A stretch of DNA of 64,000 bases from Brevibacterium permense (GCF_013280495.1 NZ_JABSSX010000012.1:20420-84419); one strand, 5' to 3'. Shown: positions 17,429 through 30,856, numbered from the stretch's first letter. The notes: generated by a model from the sequence alone, not told the origin. Made by a program: numbers and translations.

Positions 17429-18703
17429 TCAGCTCAGCCGCGGCCCGCCTGCCAATTCGCCGCCGGAGGCGATGAGCCGACCGCCCTTGAACACATCTCT
17501 GTCCAGTGGGCAGTCCATGATCGCTGAGGTGACCGTGTCGGCGTCGATGAGCACGAAGTCGGCGGGAGCGCCCACCGCCAGACCGAACCGGGAATCGTCG
17601 ACCAGAGCCGAACCGTCGGGACGAGCACCGGCCATGACCTGCGCTCCTCCGCGTGAGGCGATGTCGAGACAGCCTTCGACATCTGCGTCTGCACGGAAAC
17701 CGTTCGTGAACGCCAGCTGCCAGGTCCGGCGCAGCAGATCGCCGTCACCATAGGGACTCCAGTAGTCCCGCTGACCGTCCTCGCCGAGCCCCAGAGCCAT
17801 TCGGCGCTCACGGATGAGTCCCTGCGGCAGCGCACCTTTGGCCGGGGCAACCGTCGTCAGGGCCACTCCCGCCTCCGCGAGGACATCGAGGATCCGAGCG
17901 ACCTCGGGTTCCGGGTTTGTGTTGAGCGCGAAGGCATGGGAGACCGTGACCTGCCCGGCCATGCCCGCGGCTCGAGTACGCGCAGCGATCTCCTCGAGCG
18001 TGAAGAGTCCCGCGGTGCCCGCCTCGTGGAGGTGGATGTCGATGCCCTTGCCGTGCGTCTCAGCCAGGCCGAAGACGACATCGAGGTGGTAGACCGGATC
18101 CCGGTCGTAGAGCAGCGGGTCGAGTCCGCCGACGAGGTCCGCGCCCTCGCTCAGAGCCGCATCGAGCAGCTCTTCGACGCCCTGTTCGTGCACGATTCCG
18201 GCCTGCGGGAACGCGACGATCTGGAAGTCGAGGACATCGGCATGAGCCTCGAGCGCGGCTCTGACCCCGTGGAAGCGCTCGAGACCGCAGTCGGCATCGA
18301 CCTGTGCGTGTGAGCGGATGCGCGTGCCTCCGGACGCGATGATCTTCGCAATTGCGTACGCGGCCTGATCGGCGACGCTGCGCTCGCCGCCTCGCCAGTT
18401 CTCGCGATCGTTCATGATGTACCCGTGCAGAGTGCCGTCGGCGGTGTGCGGACGGAACGTCTGGCCCATCCGATTCGAATCCAGATGAGCGTGCACATCG
18501 CCGAGGCCAGGCAGCAGGATCCGCCCCGCCCCGTCGATGACCTCGGTCCCGGTCGATGTCGTCTCGGTCGCCGGTGGCGCGGAATCGGGGGCGGCATCCT
18601 CGGCGGGGGAGAGACGAGAGAACCGTCCCTCGGTGATCTCGACGTCGACGGCGGGAGCATCGGGGGTGCGTGGGAACAGGCGCAGATTCTTCACAACGAT
18701 CAT
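17429..18703 (-). CDS. Amidohydrolase, cytosine deaminase-like
   Basis: A 424-residue metal-dependent hydrolase of the amidohydrolase superfamily. Metal-site motifs appear in order: GLGDVHAHLD (His-x-His of strand 1, about residues 70-74), RIRSHAQVD, IDIHLHEAG and VTVSHAF. DYWSPYGDGDLL supplies the late Asp region seen in cytosine deaminase and AtzC-like enzymes. It ends in a cap GAPADFVLIDADTV block. A deaminase or N-acyl/N-alkyl ring hydrolase is likely; the substrate is unknown. It lies back-to-back with a CynX-type MFS carrier (112 bases apart), and together they could form a small uptake-and-deamination unit. It is convergent with tilS, whose stop is four bases away. Confidence 0.85.
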   Translation of the reverse strand: MIVVKNLRLFPRTPDAPAVDVEITEGRFSRLSPAEDAAPDSAPPATETTSTGTEVIDGAGRILLPGLGDVHAHLDSNRMGQTFRPHTADGTLHGYIMNDRENWRGGERSVADQAAYAIAKIIASGGTRIRSHAQVDADCGLERFHGVRAALEAHADVLDFQIVAFPQAGIVHEQGVEELLDAALSEGADLVGGLDPLLYDRDPVYHLDVVFGLAETHGKGIDIHLHEAGTAGLFTLEEIAARTRAAGMAGQVTVSHAFALNTNPEPEVARILDVLAEAGVALTTVAPAKGALPQGLIRERRMALGLGEDGQRDYWSPYGDGDLLRRTWQLAFTNGFRADADVEGCLDIASRGGAQVMAGARPDGSALVDDSRFGLAVGAPADFVLIDADTVTSAIMDCPLDRDVFKGGRLIASGGELAGGPRLS

Positions 18704-18815
18704 GTGCTCAGCCTACGACCAACGGTATACCATCGGAAGCTGTGCCCGTCTGCGTGCCTCTATGAGGCCGCGGCTCGCGCGCACGACGACTGCAGCGGTC
18801 TGAAAGGATGAGGCC

Positions 18816-20087
18816 ATGACGACTTCGCCCGTGCAGGGATTCCGACGCAACCGCGGCCTCGACGTTCTGGCCCTGGCCTGCCTCGTCCTCATCGCCGCCT
18901 CGCTGCGCCCAGCCGCCTCCTCCCTGGGGCCTGTGCTCTTTGAAGTCAGCGACGGATTCTCCCTGGCCGAATGGCAGACCGGTCTGCTCACGGCTCTGCC
19001 GGGACTCGTGTTCGCCGTCTGTGGCATCATCGCCGTACCCCTGCTCAAGCGCCTCGGTCTGTTCTCCGCTCTGGCCCTGAGCGCCGCCCTCATCGTGGCA
19101 GGCATCGGTCTGCGCGCCATCGTCACCGAATGGGTGGCCTTCGCTCTGCTCACGGTCCTCGCCCTGGCGGGAATGTCGGTCGGCAACGTCATCCTGCCGG
19201 TCTACGTCAAGTCCCGCTTCCCGCACCGGCCCACCCTGGGCGCGACGACGTTCACGGTCTCGCTCGGTCTCGGTTCGATGCTGCCCTCGCTGCTGACTGC
19301 GCCCCTGGCCGAGCAGTTCGGCGGGTGGCGCTTCGGTCTCGGCTTCTGGCTGGTCCTGCCCTTGTCCGCGCTCGTCACCTGGACGGTGCTGCGGACACTG
19401 AAGTCCGTGCCCGTCCTCTCCGGACAGGCTGCGGAGCACGGTGGGCAGAAGGAGGAGGCGCCGCCCCGGCGAGCTGTCTTCTCCTCGCCCAAGGCGCGGT
19501 ATATGGCGATGTTCTTCGGTCTCCAATCGGCCAACGCCTACCTCCAGTTCGGGTGGCTGCCGCAGATCTATCGCGACGCCGGACTCGACCCCTTCGGCGC
19601 CGGGATCATGCTCACGATCGTCACCTTCGGCGGTCTGCCCGGCGGATTCCTCGCCCCGCAGATCATTGTCCGAAACATCGCTCCGCGTGCCTTCCTCGTC
19701 TCCTTCGGTGCCAGTGCCGTTGCCGGCTATACGGGGCTGCTGCTCGGCCCGGCCACCGTGCCCTGGCTGTGGGCGATTCTGCTCGGCTACGGCGGATTCG
19801 CGTTCCCCGCCGCGCTGGCGCTCATCACCTCTCGCACCCGCGATGTCTCGGTCACGGCCTCGACCTCGGCCTTCGTCCAGTCGTCGGGCTATGTGCTCGC
19901 CGCACTGTGCCCGCTGGCCGTGGGCGGACTGCTCGGCATCAGCGGCGGCTGGCAGGTGCCGCTGTGGTTCATGGTCATCATCTCCGCACTTATGGCGATC
20001 ACCGGTTGGCTGTCGGCCGGTCCGGGAGCTGTCGATGACGAACTGGCACCGACATCGGGGCCCACTGGCACCGGTGAGGCAAAGTGA
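18816..20087 (+). CDS. MFS transporter, CynX/NimT-like
   Basis: A 423-residue, 12-helix permease. The N-terminal LACLVLIAASLRPAASSLGPVL is the hallmark of the CynX (cyanate/nitroimidazole-type) MFS branch. A GMSVGNVILPVYVKSRFPHR segment in helix 4-5 is equally typical. Substrates in this branch are small anions or heterocyclic compounds; none can be assigned. The ATG follows an AAAGGATGAGG site. Divergent from the amidohydrolase, suggesting a shared promoter region at 18704-18815. Confidence 0.85.
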   Translation: MTTSPVQGFRRNRGLDVLALACLVLIAASLRPAASSLGPVLFEVSDGFSLAEWQTGLLTALPGLVFAVCGIIAVPLLKRLGLFSALALSAALIVAGIGLRAIVTEWVAFALLTVLALAGMSVGNVILPVYVKSRFPHRPTLGATTFTVSLGLGSMLPSLLTAPLAEQFGGWRFGLGFWLVLPLSALVTWTVLRTLKSVPVLSGQAAEHGGQKEEAPPRRAVFSSPKARYMAMFFGLQSANAYLQFGWLPQIYRDAGLDPFGAGIMLTIVTFGGLPGGFLAPQIIVRNIAPRAFLVSFGASAVAGYTGLLLGPATVPWLWAILLGYGGFAFPAALALITSRTRDVSVTASTSAFVQSSGYVLAALCPLAVGGLLGISGGWQVPLWFMVIISALMAITGWLSAGPGAVDDELAPTSGPTGTGEAK

Positions 20088-20134
20088 CCCATAATGGAAT
20101 CTCCAGGACCCGCATCTGAGGAGAATCGACACTC

Positions 20135-20686
20135 GTGGACATCAACGATCTCGGCAATGACATCGAAAAAGTACTCGTCTCGGAAGAGCAGATAGCCGCA
20201 CGACTCGTTGAACTGGCCGCCGCCATCGATGCAGACTACAAAGACAAGGACATCCTCCTCGTCGGCGTCCTCAAAGGCGCCGTCATGGTCATGGCCGACC
20301 TCGCCCGCGCCCTGCACTCGCCTGTGACGATGGACTGGATGGCCGTGTCCTCCTACGGTTCGGGCACCAAGTCCTCCGGCGTCGTGCGGATCCTCAAGGA
20401 CCTCGACACCGACCTCACCGATCGGCACGTCCTCATCGTCGAAGACATCATCGACTCCGGCCTCACTCTGTCCTGGCTGGTCCAGAACCTGCGCAGCCGC
20501 GGAGCTGCCACCGTCGAGATCTGCACTATGCTGCGCAAACCCGAAGCCGTCAAGGTCGACATCGACGTCAAGTACGTCGGCTTCGACGTGCCCAATGAAT
20601 TCGTCATCGGCTACGGCCTCGACTATGCGGAGAAGTACCGCAATGTGCCGTTCGTGGCGACCCTGGCCCAGCACGTCTACAGCTGA
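20135..20686 (+). CDS. hpt: Hypoxanthine phosphoribosyltransferase
   Basis: Salvages hypoxanthine and guanine with PRPP to IMP and GMP. A 183-residue type I phosphoribosyltransferase with the PRPP-binding motif VLIVEDIIDSGLT at residues 99-111. The N-terminal LLVGVLKGAVMVMADL and SSYGSGTKSSG flexible loop are present. The start is GTG after a GAGGAG ribosome site. Placement just before ftsH is the normal actinobacterial order (tilS-hpt-ftsH-folE). Confidence 0.95.
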   Translation: MDINDLGNDIEKVLVSEEQIAARLVELAAAIDADYKDKDILLVGVLKGAVMVMADLARALHSPVTMDWMAVSSYGSGTKSSGVVRILKDLDTDLTDRHVLIVEDIIDSGLTLSWLVQNLRSRGAATVEICTMLRKPEAVKVDIDVKYVGFDVPNEFVIGYGLDYAEKYRNVPFVATLAQHVYS

Positions 20687-20865
20687 GTCCGCCGGCACTG
20701 CTTTTTACGCCCGCGGCGAACCCGGGCCTAGTCCGGGGTCTGTGACGGAACAGATTCGGCACGCATTCGGGCTATAGGGGTGCGAAGTACTAGGCTGTGG
20801 GGGATGTTCCCAGGCAGCCTCGGTAGCCTGAAACGGTTGCCCACATCTTTTTCCTGAGAGGACTT

Positions 20866-23051
<2,186 letters not shown>

Positions 23052-23052
<1 letters not shown>

Positions 23053-23675
23053 TGGCCGATATCGAAGCGGTCTCCGCCGGTCTCGGCCCCGCCCCCGCCG
23101 GGCAGGAGAACAGGGTCGATCAGGAGCGCATCGCCGCTGCCGTGCGTGAGATCCTCATCGCCGTGGGTGAAGACCCTGACAGGGAGGGTCTGCTCGAGAC
23201 CCCGGACCGAGTGGCCCGGGCCTATGAGGAGATCTTCGCCGGACTCCACCGCGACCCGGCCGAAGTCCTCGGCGTCACCTTCGACATCAGCCACGAGGAA
23301 CTCGTCCTCGTCCGCGATATCGACCTCTACTCGACCTGCGAACACCACCTCGTGCCCTTCCACGGAGTCGCCCACATCGGCTACATCCCGAGCAAGAACG
23401 GCAAGATCACGGGACTGTCGAAACTGGCCCGCCTCGTCGAGATCTATGCGCGGCGCCCCCAGGTGCAGGAACGCCTGACCTCACAGATCGCCGACGCGCT
23501 CGTCGATCATCTCGAACCGCAGGGCGTCATCGTCGTCGTCGAAGCCGAACACCTGTGCATGACCATGCGCGGAGTGCGCAAGCCCGGAGCCTCGACCATC
23601 ACCTCGGCCGTGCGCGGGCAGCTGCGCGAAAGCGCCTCCCGAGCAGAAGCGATGAGTCTCATCCTCGGTCGCTGA
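23052..23675 (+). CDS. folE: GTP cyclohydrolase I
   Basis: First step of tetrahydrofolate synthesis: GTP to 7,8-dihydroneopterin triphosphate. At 207 residues it has the zinc-site sequence [38 protein letters not shown] and a late [16 protein letters not shown] block. Together these supply the Cys-His-Cys zinc ligands and the catalytic His. Its ATG shares one base with the ftsH stop, so the two are coupled. folP and folBK follow on the same strand. Confidence 0.97.
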
Positions 23676-23698
23676 GGCAGAACACGGATCACACAGCG

Positions 23699-24580
23699 AT
23701 GGACGAAACAGCCGCGAAGACGACGCAGATCATGGGCGTCCTCAATGTCACCCCCGACTCCTTCTCCGACGGCGGGCTGTGGTTCGACCATGACCGGGCC
23801 GTCGCCCACGGACTCGAACTCATGGCAGCCGGTGCCGACATCATCGACGTCGGCGGCGAATCGACGCGTCCGGGATCGGCCCGCGTCGACGAAGCCGAAG
23901 AGCTGCGCCGAGTCGTCCCGGTCGTCCGTGAGCTCGCCGCAGCCGGAGCTGTCATCAGCGTCGACACGATGCGTGCCCGCGTCGCCGCAGAATCCCTGGC
24001 AGCCGGAGCTCATATCATCAACGACGTCTCTGCCGGACAGTCGGACCCCACCATGCTCAGCGTCGCCGCCGAGTCCGGAGCTCCCATCGTGCTCATGCAC
24101 TGGCGCGGCTACCTCGATCAGGCTTCCGCGACGTTCCACTACGACGATGTCGTCGCCGAGGTGATCTCCGAGCTGCGCACCCGCATCGACGAAGCCATCG
24201 CGGTCGGCGTCGAACCTGCGAATATCATCGTCGACCCCGGCCTCGGGTTCTCGAAGAACGCCGAACACAACTGGCAGCTGCTCTCCGCGCTCGACGAATT
24301 CGCCGCCCTCGACCACCGACTCCTCGTCGCCGCCAGCCGGAAGCGCTTCATCGCCTCCCTGCTCAGCCCCGACGACCCGATACAGGCCGAACAGGCGGCG
24401 AAGGATCAGGCCACGGCCACGATCTCCGCGATCTCCGCGCAGGCCGGTGCCTGGGCGGTCCGCGTCCACGATCCGGCCACCTCGGCGGTCGCCTGCAAGG
24501 TCATCGCCGCGGTCAGGGAACACTCCGCAGCAGCGGCACACTCGGCAGCGGACTCCGGGACTGAGGGAGCCGGGCGATGA
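23699..24580 (+). CDS. folP: Dihydropteroate synthase
   Basis: Condenses p-aminobenzoate with dihydropterin pyrophosphate; the sulfonamide target. About 293 residues starting at ATG 23699. IMGVLNVTPDSFSDGG is the N-terminal signature, followed by GADIIDVGGESTRPG, ISVDTMRA, INDVSAG and VAASRKRFI, the classical DHPS loops and pterin site. The open frame extends upstream into folE, but that part is a shadow. The last four bases overlap the start of folBK (ATGA). Confidence 0.97.
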   Translation: MDETAAKTTQIMGVLNVTPDSFSDGGLWFDHDRAVAHGLELMAAGADIIDVGGESTRPGSARVDEAEELRRVVPVVRELAAAGAVISVDTMRARVAAESLAAGAHIINDVSAGQSDPTMLSVAAESGAPIVLMHWRGYLDQASATFHYDDVVAEVISELRTRIDEAIAVGVEPANIIVDPGLGFSKNAEHNWQLLSALDEFAALDHRLLVAASRKRFIASLLSPDDPIQAEQAAKDQATATISAISAQAGAWAVRVHDPATSAVACKVIAAVREHSAAAAHSAADSGTEGAGR

Positions 24581-25533
24581 CCGGCGCAGAGGCGGCCCCC
24601 GACCGCATCGAACTGCGCGGACTGACGGTGCGCGGAAACCACGGCGTCTGCGACTTCGAGAAACGAGACGGCCAGGACTTCGTCATCGACGTCACCCTCC
24701 ACACCTCCGTCGCACGTGCCGCGGCCACCGACGACCTCGCCGAGACGATCCACTACGGCGAACTCGCCGAAGACGTCGCCGGAATCGTCGAGAACAACAC
24801 CTTCGACCTCATCGAAACGCTGGCCGAACGCATCGCCGACCACTGCCTGAGCCTGTGCGAACACGTCGAGGTCGTCGTCCACAAACCCTCGGCACCGATC
24901 CAACGGACCTTCGACGATGTGCGCATCCGCGTCGAACGCACACGCGCTGACTCTGCCGCCGCCTCGGTGGGGGAGCCTGCAACGGCCGCGGACGCCACGC
25001 CCGGTTCGGGCGGCGAGAACGAGGGCGAAACCGAAGCCTATCTCAACCTCGGGGCGAACCTCGGCGATGCCGTGGACACGCTCGACCAGGCGGTTGCCGC
25101 CCTCGACCGGCACCCGGACATCACCGTCATCCGCCGGTCCTCACTCTTCCGCACTTCACCCTGGGGCGGAGTCGAACAGAACGACTTCCTCAACCTCGGA
25201 GTGCTCGTGACGACCACGCTGTCGGCTCTCGAGCTGCTCTCGGTGGCACAGGGCATCGAAGTCGCCTGCGGTCGGACACGCGAACTCCGGTGGGGACCTC
25301 GCACCCTCGACATCGACCTCATCCGCTTCGGAGACGAGGGCGGAGAGCTGCACAGTCGCACGCCCCGACTGACGCTGCCGCACCCACACGCTCACGAACG
25401 CGCCTTCGTCCTCGCCCCCTGGGCCGAACTCGTCGGAGACGCACTCATCGACACTCCGCAGGGGCGACGGCCCATCAGCGCGGTTCTGGGCGAACTCGAC
25501 GACCAGGACATCGCCCGGATCACCTCTGGATAA
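24577..25533 (+). CDS. folBK: Bifunctional dihydroneopterin aldolase / HPPK fusion
   Basis: A 318-residue fusion. Residues 10-125 are dihydroneopterin aldolase (FolB): LRGLTVRGNHGVCDFEKRDGQDFVIDV, then the HYGELAEDV and LIETLAERIA blocks. A Ser/Ala/Gly linker of about 25 residues joins it to HPPK (FolK) at about 150-318. FolK motifs are YLNLGANLGD, SSLFRTSPWGGVEQNDFLN and RWGPRTLDIDLIRFG. The protein makes 6-hydroxymethyl-dihydropterin and then its pyrophosphate, the FolP substrate. Such FolB-FolK fusions are common in actinobacteria. Confidence 0.95.
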   Translation: MTGAEAAPDRIELRGLTVRGNHGVCDFEKRDGQDFVIDVTLHTSVARAAATDDLAETIHYGELAEDVAGIVENNTFDLIETLAERIADHCLSLCEHVEVVVHKPSAPIQRTFDDVRIRVERTRADSAAASVGEPATAADATPGSGGENEGETEAYLNLGANLGDAVDTLDQAVAALDRHPDITVIRRSSLFRTSPWGGVEQNDFLNLGVLVTTTLSALELLSVAQGIEVACGRTRELRWGPRTLDIDLIRFGDEGGELHSRTPRLTLPHPHAHERAFVLAPWAELVGDALIDTPQGRRPISAVLGELDDQDIARITSG

Positions 25534-25561
25534 CCGCCCGCGATCTGAGAGACTGGGAATC

Positions 25562-26023
25562 ATGCAGAGAACCTCCTCGTCCACCCTCGCCGTCTGGGCC
25601 GTGATCGGCACGGTTCTCGCGATCGTGGTCGACGTGGTGCTCGAAAGCCAAGGGTTCTCACTGCCGGGACTGCCGTGGTTCGCCGTCATCGGCATGCTCG
25701 TCCTCGCAGCCATCCTGTTCCTGCTCGGCTGGCCCATCAAGAAATGGAACGACGGAGACCGGACGAAGGAGATCGACCCGATCCAAGCGGCGAGAGTGGC
25801 GATCATGGCCAAGGCCAGCGCCCTGACCGGGGCCGGACTCTCCGGCTGGTACCTCGGCAACGCAGGGTACTACTTCCTGTCGGCACCGGGGATCCGCAAC
25901 GATCTGGCCGCAGGTATGCTTGTCGCAATGATCTCTGCCGCCGTGCTCATGATCGTCGGTATGATCGTCGAAGGATTCTGCGAGATCCCACCCCAAGACC
26001 CGCCGGGAGCTGAAACAGCATGA
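25562..26023 (+). CDS. DUF3180 family membrane protein
   Basis: A 153-residue membrane protein with four hydrophobic helices (about 10-28, 38-56, 85-103 and 118-138). The GWPIKKW and ARVAIMAKASALTGAGLSGWY segments are characteristic of DUF3180. The family is regularly found downstream of folK in actinobacteria; function unknown. Begins 28 bases after folBK and overlaps the next gene by four bases (ATGA), so it is part of the same transcription unit. Confidence 0.8.
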   Translation: MQRTSSSTLAVWAVIGTVLAIVVDVVLESQGFSLPGLPWFAVIGMLVLAAILFLLGWPIKKWNDGDRTKEIDPIQAARVAIMAKASALTGAGLSGWYLGNAGYYFLSAPGIRNDLAAGMLVAMISAAVLMIVGMIVEGFCEIPPQDPPGAETA

Positions 26024-26520
26024 ACCGCGACCTCTCCTTCTCCATCGGAGCCGATGTGCCCTTCAACCGGGTGAGCCCGAAGTACGGTCTGAAAGAGGTC
26101 CTCGCCTCGATGACTCTGCTCGTCCCGCTGCTCATCGCCGGCATGGTCTTCGCCATCATCTTCAACTCCGAGGTGCCCTGGCTGCACCTCATCTGGATCG
26201 CCGTCCTCGCCTACGGCATCATCTCGACGATCATCATCCTCCGTCAGGCCCGCGCCATCGGCTATGCCGAACGGGAGGACGACCTGCTCGTCCGCCGCGG
26301 CATCATGTTCCACCGCGCCACCGTCGTGCCCTACGGCCGGCTCCAGTTCGTCGACGTCGACGCCGGCCCCATCGACCGCATGTTCGGTCTGGCCACCGTC
26401 AAACTGCACACCGCGTCGGCAGCCACCGATGCGACGATCCCCGGACTGCCCCGCGCCGAAGCCGATCGCCTGCGCGACAGCCTCGCCGGACTCGGCCAGG
26501 CGAATCTCGCCGGGCTGTGA
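26020..26520 (+). CDS. Bacterial PH-domain membrane protein, YdbS-like
   Basis: A 166-residue protein: two hydrophobic helices (about 25-50 and 55-75), then a bacterial PH-like (bPH_2) domain. Typical sequence is YAEREDDLLVRRGIMFHRATVVPYGRLQFVDVDAGPIDRMFGLATVKLHTASA. Usually encoded as a pair with a large YdbT-like partner, as here. In other bacteria the pair has been linked to envelope stress or antimicrobial-peptide tolerance; the role here is inferred. Overlaps DUF3180 by four bases and is nearly contiguous with the next gene. Confidence 0.82.
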   Translation: MNRDLSFSIGADVPFNRVSPKYGLKEVLASMTLLVPLLIAGMVFAIIFNSEVPWLHLIWIAVLAYGIISTIIILRQARAIGYAEREDDLLVRRGIMFHRATVVPYGRLQFVDVDAGPIDRMFGLATVKLHTASAATDATIPGLPRAEADRLRDSLAGLGQANLAGL

Positions 26521-26522
26521 CC

Positions 26523-28358
26523 ATGAGCGACGCATCTTCACCCGAAACCCCGAACCCCGGCACCGAGGCGGCCGCACCGGAGGTCTGGCACCGCGTCCAT
26601 CCGCTGACGCCGATCCTCGAGAGCCTCGGTGTCCTCGTCGGTATCTTCATCGCCGCGGCCTACGGTCTGCAGAACTTCTTCCAGAGCGCTGTCGAAGACC
26701 TCGCTTCCGGCCGGTCCGTCAACCTCACCTTCGCCGAATGGCTGGGCGCCCACCCGCTGGTGATCCTCGCCGTCGTCGGCGGAATCATTCTGATCCTGGT
26801 CCTCACCGCCTTCTTCAGCTGGCTGGCGTGGCGAGTCATGGGGTATCGGGTCGACGCCGAGGCGATCTACTATCGTCGGGGACTGCTGTCGAAGAAGCTG
26901 CGCAAGGCCCGTCTGGACCGTGTCCAGTCGATCGATCTGCAGCAGAAGCTGCTGCCGCGCATGCTCGGCATGGCCGAACTCGTCTTCGACGTCGCCGGCG
27001 GCACTGACTCGAACATCTCCCTGAAGTACCTGTCGAAGAAACGTGCCGAAGAGCTGCGCGATGAGCTTCTCGCAGCGGTGAAGGCGAAGAAGAGCGCATC
27101 TGCGACGTCCGCTGCTGCGGAGTCCGGAGCGGCACCCGGCCGCGGTGGTGCCGAGCCCGATACAGGCACAGGTGCTGCGGCAGGAGCCGGTGCAGCCCGC
27201 TTCGGCGCCGGTGACCACGGCAGCCCGGGCCCAGGTGCGGACGGAGCACAGCCGGGCATCGACCGCTCAGTGCCCGAACGCAGCGCCGACAGCATCGGAG
27301 TGCGACTGAGCAAGCGCCTGGGCGTCCTGGCCGACGACGTCTCCCACGAAGCGGAACGGAGCCTCAACGATCTGCTGGCTCCCTACAACCTCTCGGCCGA
27401 TGTCGGCGAAGAGGGAGAGATCATCCGTGTGCCCGCCCACCGAGTTATCGTGTCCTCCCTGCTCAGCACGGGAACATTGATCTCCGTCGGAGTGATCATC
27501 GCCCTCGTCGTGATCGCCGTCGTGTTCCTCCTCGTCGGAATCGAGGAGGCCTTCCTCCCGATCCTCATCGGTGGACTGCCCGGCATCTTCGCCGCGTTCG
27601 CCGGTTTCAAGAAGAACCTCGACAATGCCAACTTCGTCGTCCGCATCAGCGAAGACGGATTGGCCGTCAGCCACGGGCTCTTCTCCACGTCCCGCAAAGT
27701 CATTCCGCTCGATCGGCTCCAGGCTGTCTGCCTCCACCAGCCGCTGCTGTGGCGCTGGGCCGGTTGGTGGAGAGCCGAATACAACATCGCCAGCGACGGC
27801 GGAAAGAACGACGAGAATCTGCTCCTGCCGGTCGGCGATATTGACCAGGCACTGCTCATGGTGGGTCTCGCCCTGCCCGACCCGCAGCTGCCTGAGGGCA
27901 TCTCGGCCGACGGCCTCGTCCGGTCGGCCATGTACGACAGGAAATCCACACACCTGGACGCTGCGGCAGCGGAGGAGCTGTTCCACGCGCAGCCGCGGTC
28001 CTCACGGATCCTCGACCCCCTCGTCTGGAAACGACGGGCCTATGCCCTCACCGAATCTCTGCTCGTGCTGCGCCTGGGACTCCTCGATCGCCGGGTCGAC
28101 TTTGTGCCCCACGTCAGGGTCCAGTCCCTGCGCTACTACCAAGGGCCGCTGATGAGGGCGCTCAAACTGGGCACCGTGGCCGTGCACTCGACCGCCGGAC
28201 CCATCACCCCACTCGTGAAGCATCAGGACGTCGAGGACGCCAAACGCTTCTTCACCGAACATGCCGAACGCACTCGGATCGCCCGCCAACGCTTCGACGC
28301 CGCCGCGAAGACGGCCCACAACGGCCCCATCGAGACCCACGAGGAAGACAACGGATGA
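26523..28358 (+). CDS. Large PH-domain membrane protein, YdbT-like
   Basis: About 611 residues. Membrane helix pairs alternate with three bPH_2-type modules. The first has YRVDAEAIYYRRGLLSKKLRKARLDRVQSIDLQQ. The second has VRISEDGLAVSHGLFSTSRKVIPLDRLQAVCLHQP. The third has AYALTESLLVLRLGLLDRRVDFVPHVRVQSL. A Gly/Ala/Ser-rich linker (about 190-255) separates module 1 from the rest. Either ATG at 26523 or GTG at 26517, which overlaps the upstream stop, could start it. It overlaps the DUF2520 gene by four bases. It probably forms a membrane complex with the smaller PH protein. Confidence 0.82.
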   Translation: MSDASSPETPNPGTEAAAPEVWHRVHPLTPILESLGVLVGIFIAAAYGLQNFFQSAVEDLASGRSVNLTFAEWLGAHPLVILAVVGGIILILVLTAFFSWLAWRVMGYRVDAEAIYYRRGLLSKKLRKARLDRVQSIDLQQKLLPRMLGMAELVFDVAGGTDSNISLKYLSKKRAEELRDELLAAVKAKKSASATSAAAESGAAPGRGGAEPDTGTGAAAGAGAARFGAGDHGSPGPGADGAQPGIDRSVPERSADSIGVRLSKRLGVLADDVSHEAERSLNDLLAPYNLSADVGEEGEIIRVPAHRVIVSSLLSTGTLISVGVIIALVVIAVVFLLVGIEEAFLPILIGGLPGIFAAFAGFKKNLDNANFVVRISEDGLAVSHGLFSTSRKVIPLDRLQAVCLHQPLLWRWAGWWRAEYNIASDGGKNDENLLLPVGDIDQALLMVGLALPDPQLPEGISADGLVRSAMYDRKSTHLDAAAAEELFHAQPRSSRILDPLVWKRRAYALTESLLVLRLGLLDRRVDFVPHVRVQSLRYYQGPLMRALKLGTVAVHSTAGPITPLVKHQDVEDAKRFFTEHAERTRIARQRFDAAAKTAHNGPIETHEEDNG

Positions 28359-29245
28359 GCCAGGACGACGCACCACGGCTGGGCATCGGAATCATCGGCT
28401 GCGGCCGAGTCGGAGCCAGCATCGGAGCCGCCTGGCGGCAGGCCGGTCACGCGATCATCGGAGTCAGCGCCACCTCGACGGCCAGCCTCGAACGCGCCGA
28501 GGACATGCTGCCCGGAGTGCCGGTCCTCGACCCCGATGCGATAGCCGAACGCGCCGAACTCGTGCTCATCGCCGTCCCCGATGACGAGATCGCTCCCTTG
28601 GTCACGGGCCTGGCCGACCTCGGCCGCATCCATGCCGGGCAGATCCTCATACACTGCTCCGGCCGATACGGAACGGACGTCCTCGAGGCCGGGACCCGCC
28701 TCGGCGCTCTGCCCATCGCTCTGCACCCATCCCTGACATTCACCGGTACCGAGGTCGATCTCAGCCGTCTGCGGCAGGCGACGATCGCGGTCACCGCGCC
28801 CGCGCCGATCCGCCCGGTGGGCGAGGCGCTTGTCGTCGAACTCGGTGCCGAACCGATCGACATCGCCGAGGCGGACCGTCCCCTCTACCACGCGGCCATC
28901 ACCCATGCGTCGAACCATTCGATCACGATCCTCGCCGAGGCCATGGAGCTGCTCACCGAGGCAGGGGTCGCCGATCCGTCGGCCGTCCTCCACACCCTCG
29001 TCGACGCCAGCGTCGCCAACACCATGCAGAACGGACCGAAGGCACTGACCGGACCGATCAGCCGCGGTGACGTCGGAACCATCGAAGCGCACCTGGCGGC
29101 GCTGAGCGAGTTCAGCCTCAGCCGATCGAACCCGGCCGTGCGCAACAGCTACATCGCACTCGCCCGATCGACGGCCGCGAAAGCGCTGGCGATGGGACGC
29201 ATCACAGAAGCTCAGGCACAGCAGATTCTGAGCGCTCTGGACTGA
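28355..29245 (+). CDS. DUF2520 Rossmann-fold oxidoreductase-like protein
   Basis: A 296-residue protein with the dinucleotide-binding motif GIGIIGCGRVGASIG near residue 10 and a dehydrogenase-like C-terminal helical domain (YHAAITHASNHSITILAEAMELL). It resembles the Rossmann-like plus DUF2520 family related to F420-dependent NADP reductases. In many actinobacteria it sits directly before panC and panD. Here the next gene is lysS, 44 bases on. The enzyme activity is unknown. Confidence 0.82.
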   Translation: MSQDDAPRLGIGIIGCGRVGASIGAAWRQAGHAIIGVSATSTASLERAEDMLPGVPVLDPDAIAERAELVLIAVPDDEIAPLVTGLADLGRIHAGQILIHCSGRYGTDVLEAGTRLGALPIALHPSLTFTGTEVDLSRLRQATIAVTAPAPIRPVGEALVVELGAEPIDIAEADRPLYHAAITHASNHSITILAEAMELLTEAGVADPSAVLHTLVDASVANTMQNGPKALTGPISRGDVGTIEAHLAALSEFSLSRSNPAVRNSYIALARSTAAKALAMGRITEAQAQQILSALD

Positions 29246-29289
29246 CCGCCGAATTCCCCCGTACGGCCCGTCCACGGTAGCCTTGAAGC

Positions 29290-30849
<1,560 letters not shown>

Positions 30850-30856
30850 TCTGATT

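Noticed and set aside
20690..20865. Possible tRNA or small RNA before ftsH
   Set aside because: No cloverleaf can be drawn and no tRNA-specific T-loop or CCA context exists. Only a weak promoter (TTCGGG 20766, TACTAG 20788) is suggested.
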